The translations under genes were made by a program, and so were the position numbers. From positions 1 through 60,551 of the forward strand of contig NZ_PGLR01000036.1 in assembly GCF_002803095.1 (NCBI RefSeq): 60,551 nt of DNA, written 5' to 3'. The notes beneath the pieces are model-generated. The model did no database searches. It was given only the letters and a program-made list of their open reading frames with translations, and was not told where the DNA came from. This document shows positions 60,377 to 60,551 of the stretch, one piece after another. The DNA is from Pseudomonas sp. ZH-FAD. GTDB lineage: Bacteria > Pseudomonadota > Gammaproteobacteria > Pseudomonadales > Pseudomonadaceae. The first letter of the stretch is position 1; each line of letters begins with the position of its first letter.

Positions 60377-60551
60377 GGTTGCCTCGAAAACCTTTGTAGC
60401 GTCTGTATTCCCCGGATTGCATCCGGGCTACGGACTGATAAAAGCGCCCTCTCCCCCAGCCCCTCTCCCATAAATGGGAGAGGGGAGCCAACCGAGTCGC
60501 TGAACTTGACAGCACCCCGGACAGCTCCCTCGCCCCTCCGGGGAGAGGGTT
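60377..60551. repeat. Extragenic repeats upstream of ssuC
   Basis: The region holds a half REP (CCCCGGATTGCATCCGGGCTAC, about 60411-60431, as in the 58724 element) and a near-perfect palindrome CCCCTCTCCCAT-AA-ATGGGAGAGGGG (60460-60485) within a CCCTCTCCC-rich repeat that recurs at the window edge. No ssuD sequence is recognised before the edge. Confidence 0.6.

Overview
The window looks like a gamma-proteobacterial Pseudomonas chromosome (high GC, REP-type inverted repeats). From memory of P. aeruginosa gene order, two blocks are recognisable: rml(rfb)-dctBD-dctPQM, and OprD-type porin / diguanylate cyclase / desA / PAS-GGDEF-EAL / cys transporter. No species call is possible from sequence alone; a P. 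mendocina/oleovorans-type relative is a guess.

Positions 1-5.9 kb are a graveyard of mobile and catabolic gene pieces. They include remnants of IS66, IS21 and IS3 elements, an intact AraC regulator, a 5'-truncated AraC regulator, an SMP-30 fragment fused to a VOC (glyoxalase-fold) gene, and an SDR fragment. The VOC gene is split by a 1.2-kb IS5-family element with a 4-bp target duplication. Positions 5.9-14.3 kb carry a yhiI-rbbA-yhhJ type exporter operon, then a lipoprotein and a hydrolase/DUF4105/small membrane protein operon. Positions 14.3-17.3 kb are a stack of IS5 and IS66 material. Positions 17.3-21.2 kb are the end of a genomic island: alpA-like gene, hipBA toxin-antitoxin, tyrosine integrase, integrase-upstream repeats, and the 3' half of a tRNA-Thr gene marking the attachment site.

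From 21.3 kb the sequence is core-like. rfbBACD makes dTDP-L-rhamnose. dctB-dctD is a sigma-54 two-component system beside the C4-dicarboxylate TRAP transporter dctPQM, which has a near-consensus -24/-12 promoter. Then come DUF502, an Lrp-type regulator, an unlinked GspE-like ATPase, an L,D-transpeptidase-fold protein, a short NfeD-like protein, DUF2388, an OprD-family porin, a PAS-GGDEF cyclase and a fatty-acid desaturase.

Positions 41.0-55.2 kb hold the most unusual block: seven co-directional, mostly overlapping signalling genes (PAS-GGDEF-EAL; REC-HDOD; three histidine kinases with different sensors but near-identical HisKA regions; a single REC; and HPt-REC-REC-GGDEF). They look like one multi-input phosphorelay that ends in c-di-GMP synthesis and is paired with a c-di-GMP phosphodiesterase candidate.

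The right end (55.3-60.6 kb) reads leftward and concerns sulfur uptake: sbp-cysT-cysW for sulfate and ssuC-ssuB-ssuF for sulfonates, separated by REP-like hairpins. No cysA, ssuD, rRNA gene, intact tRNA or CRISPR array is present in the window.
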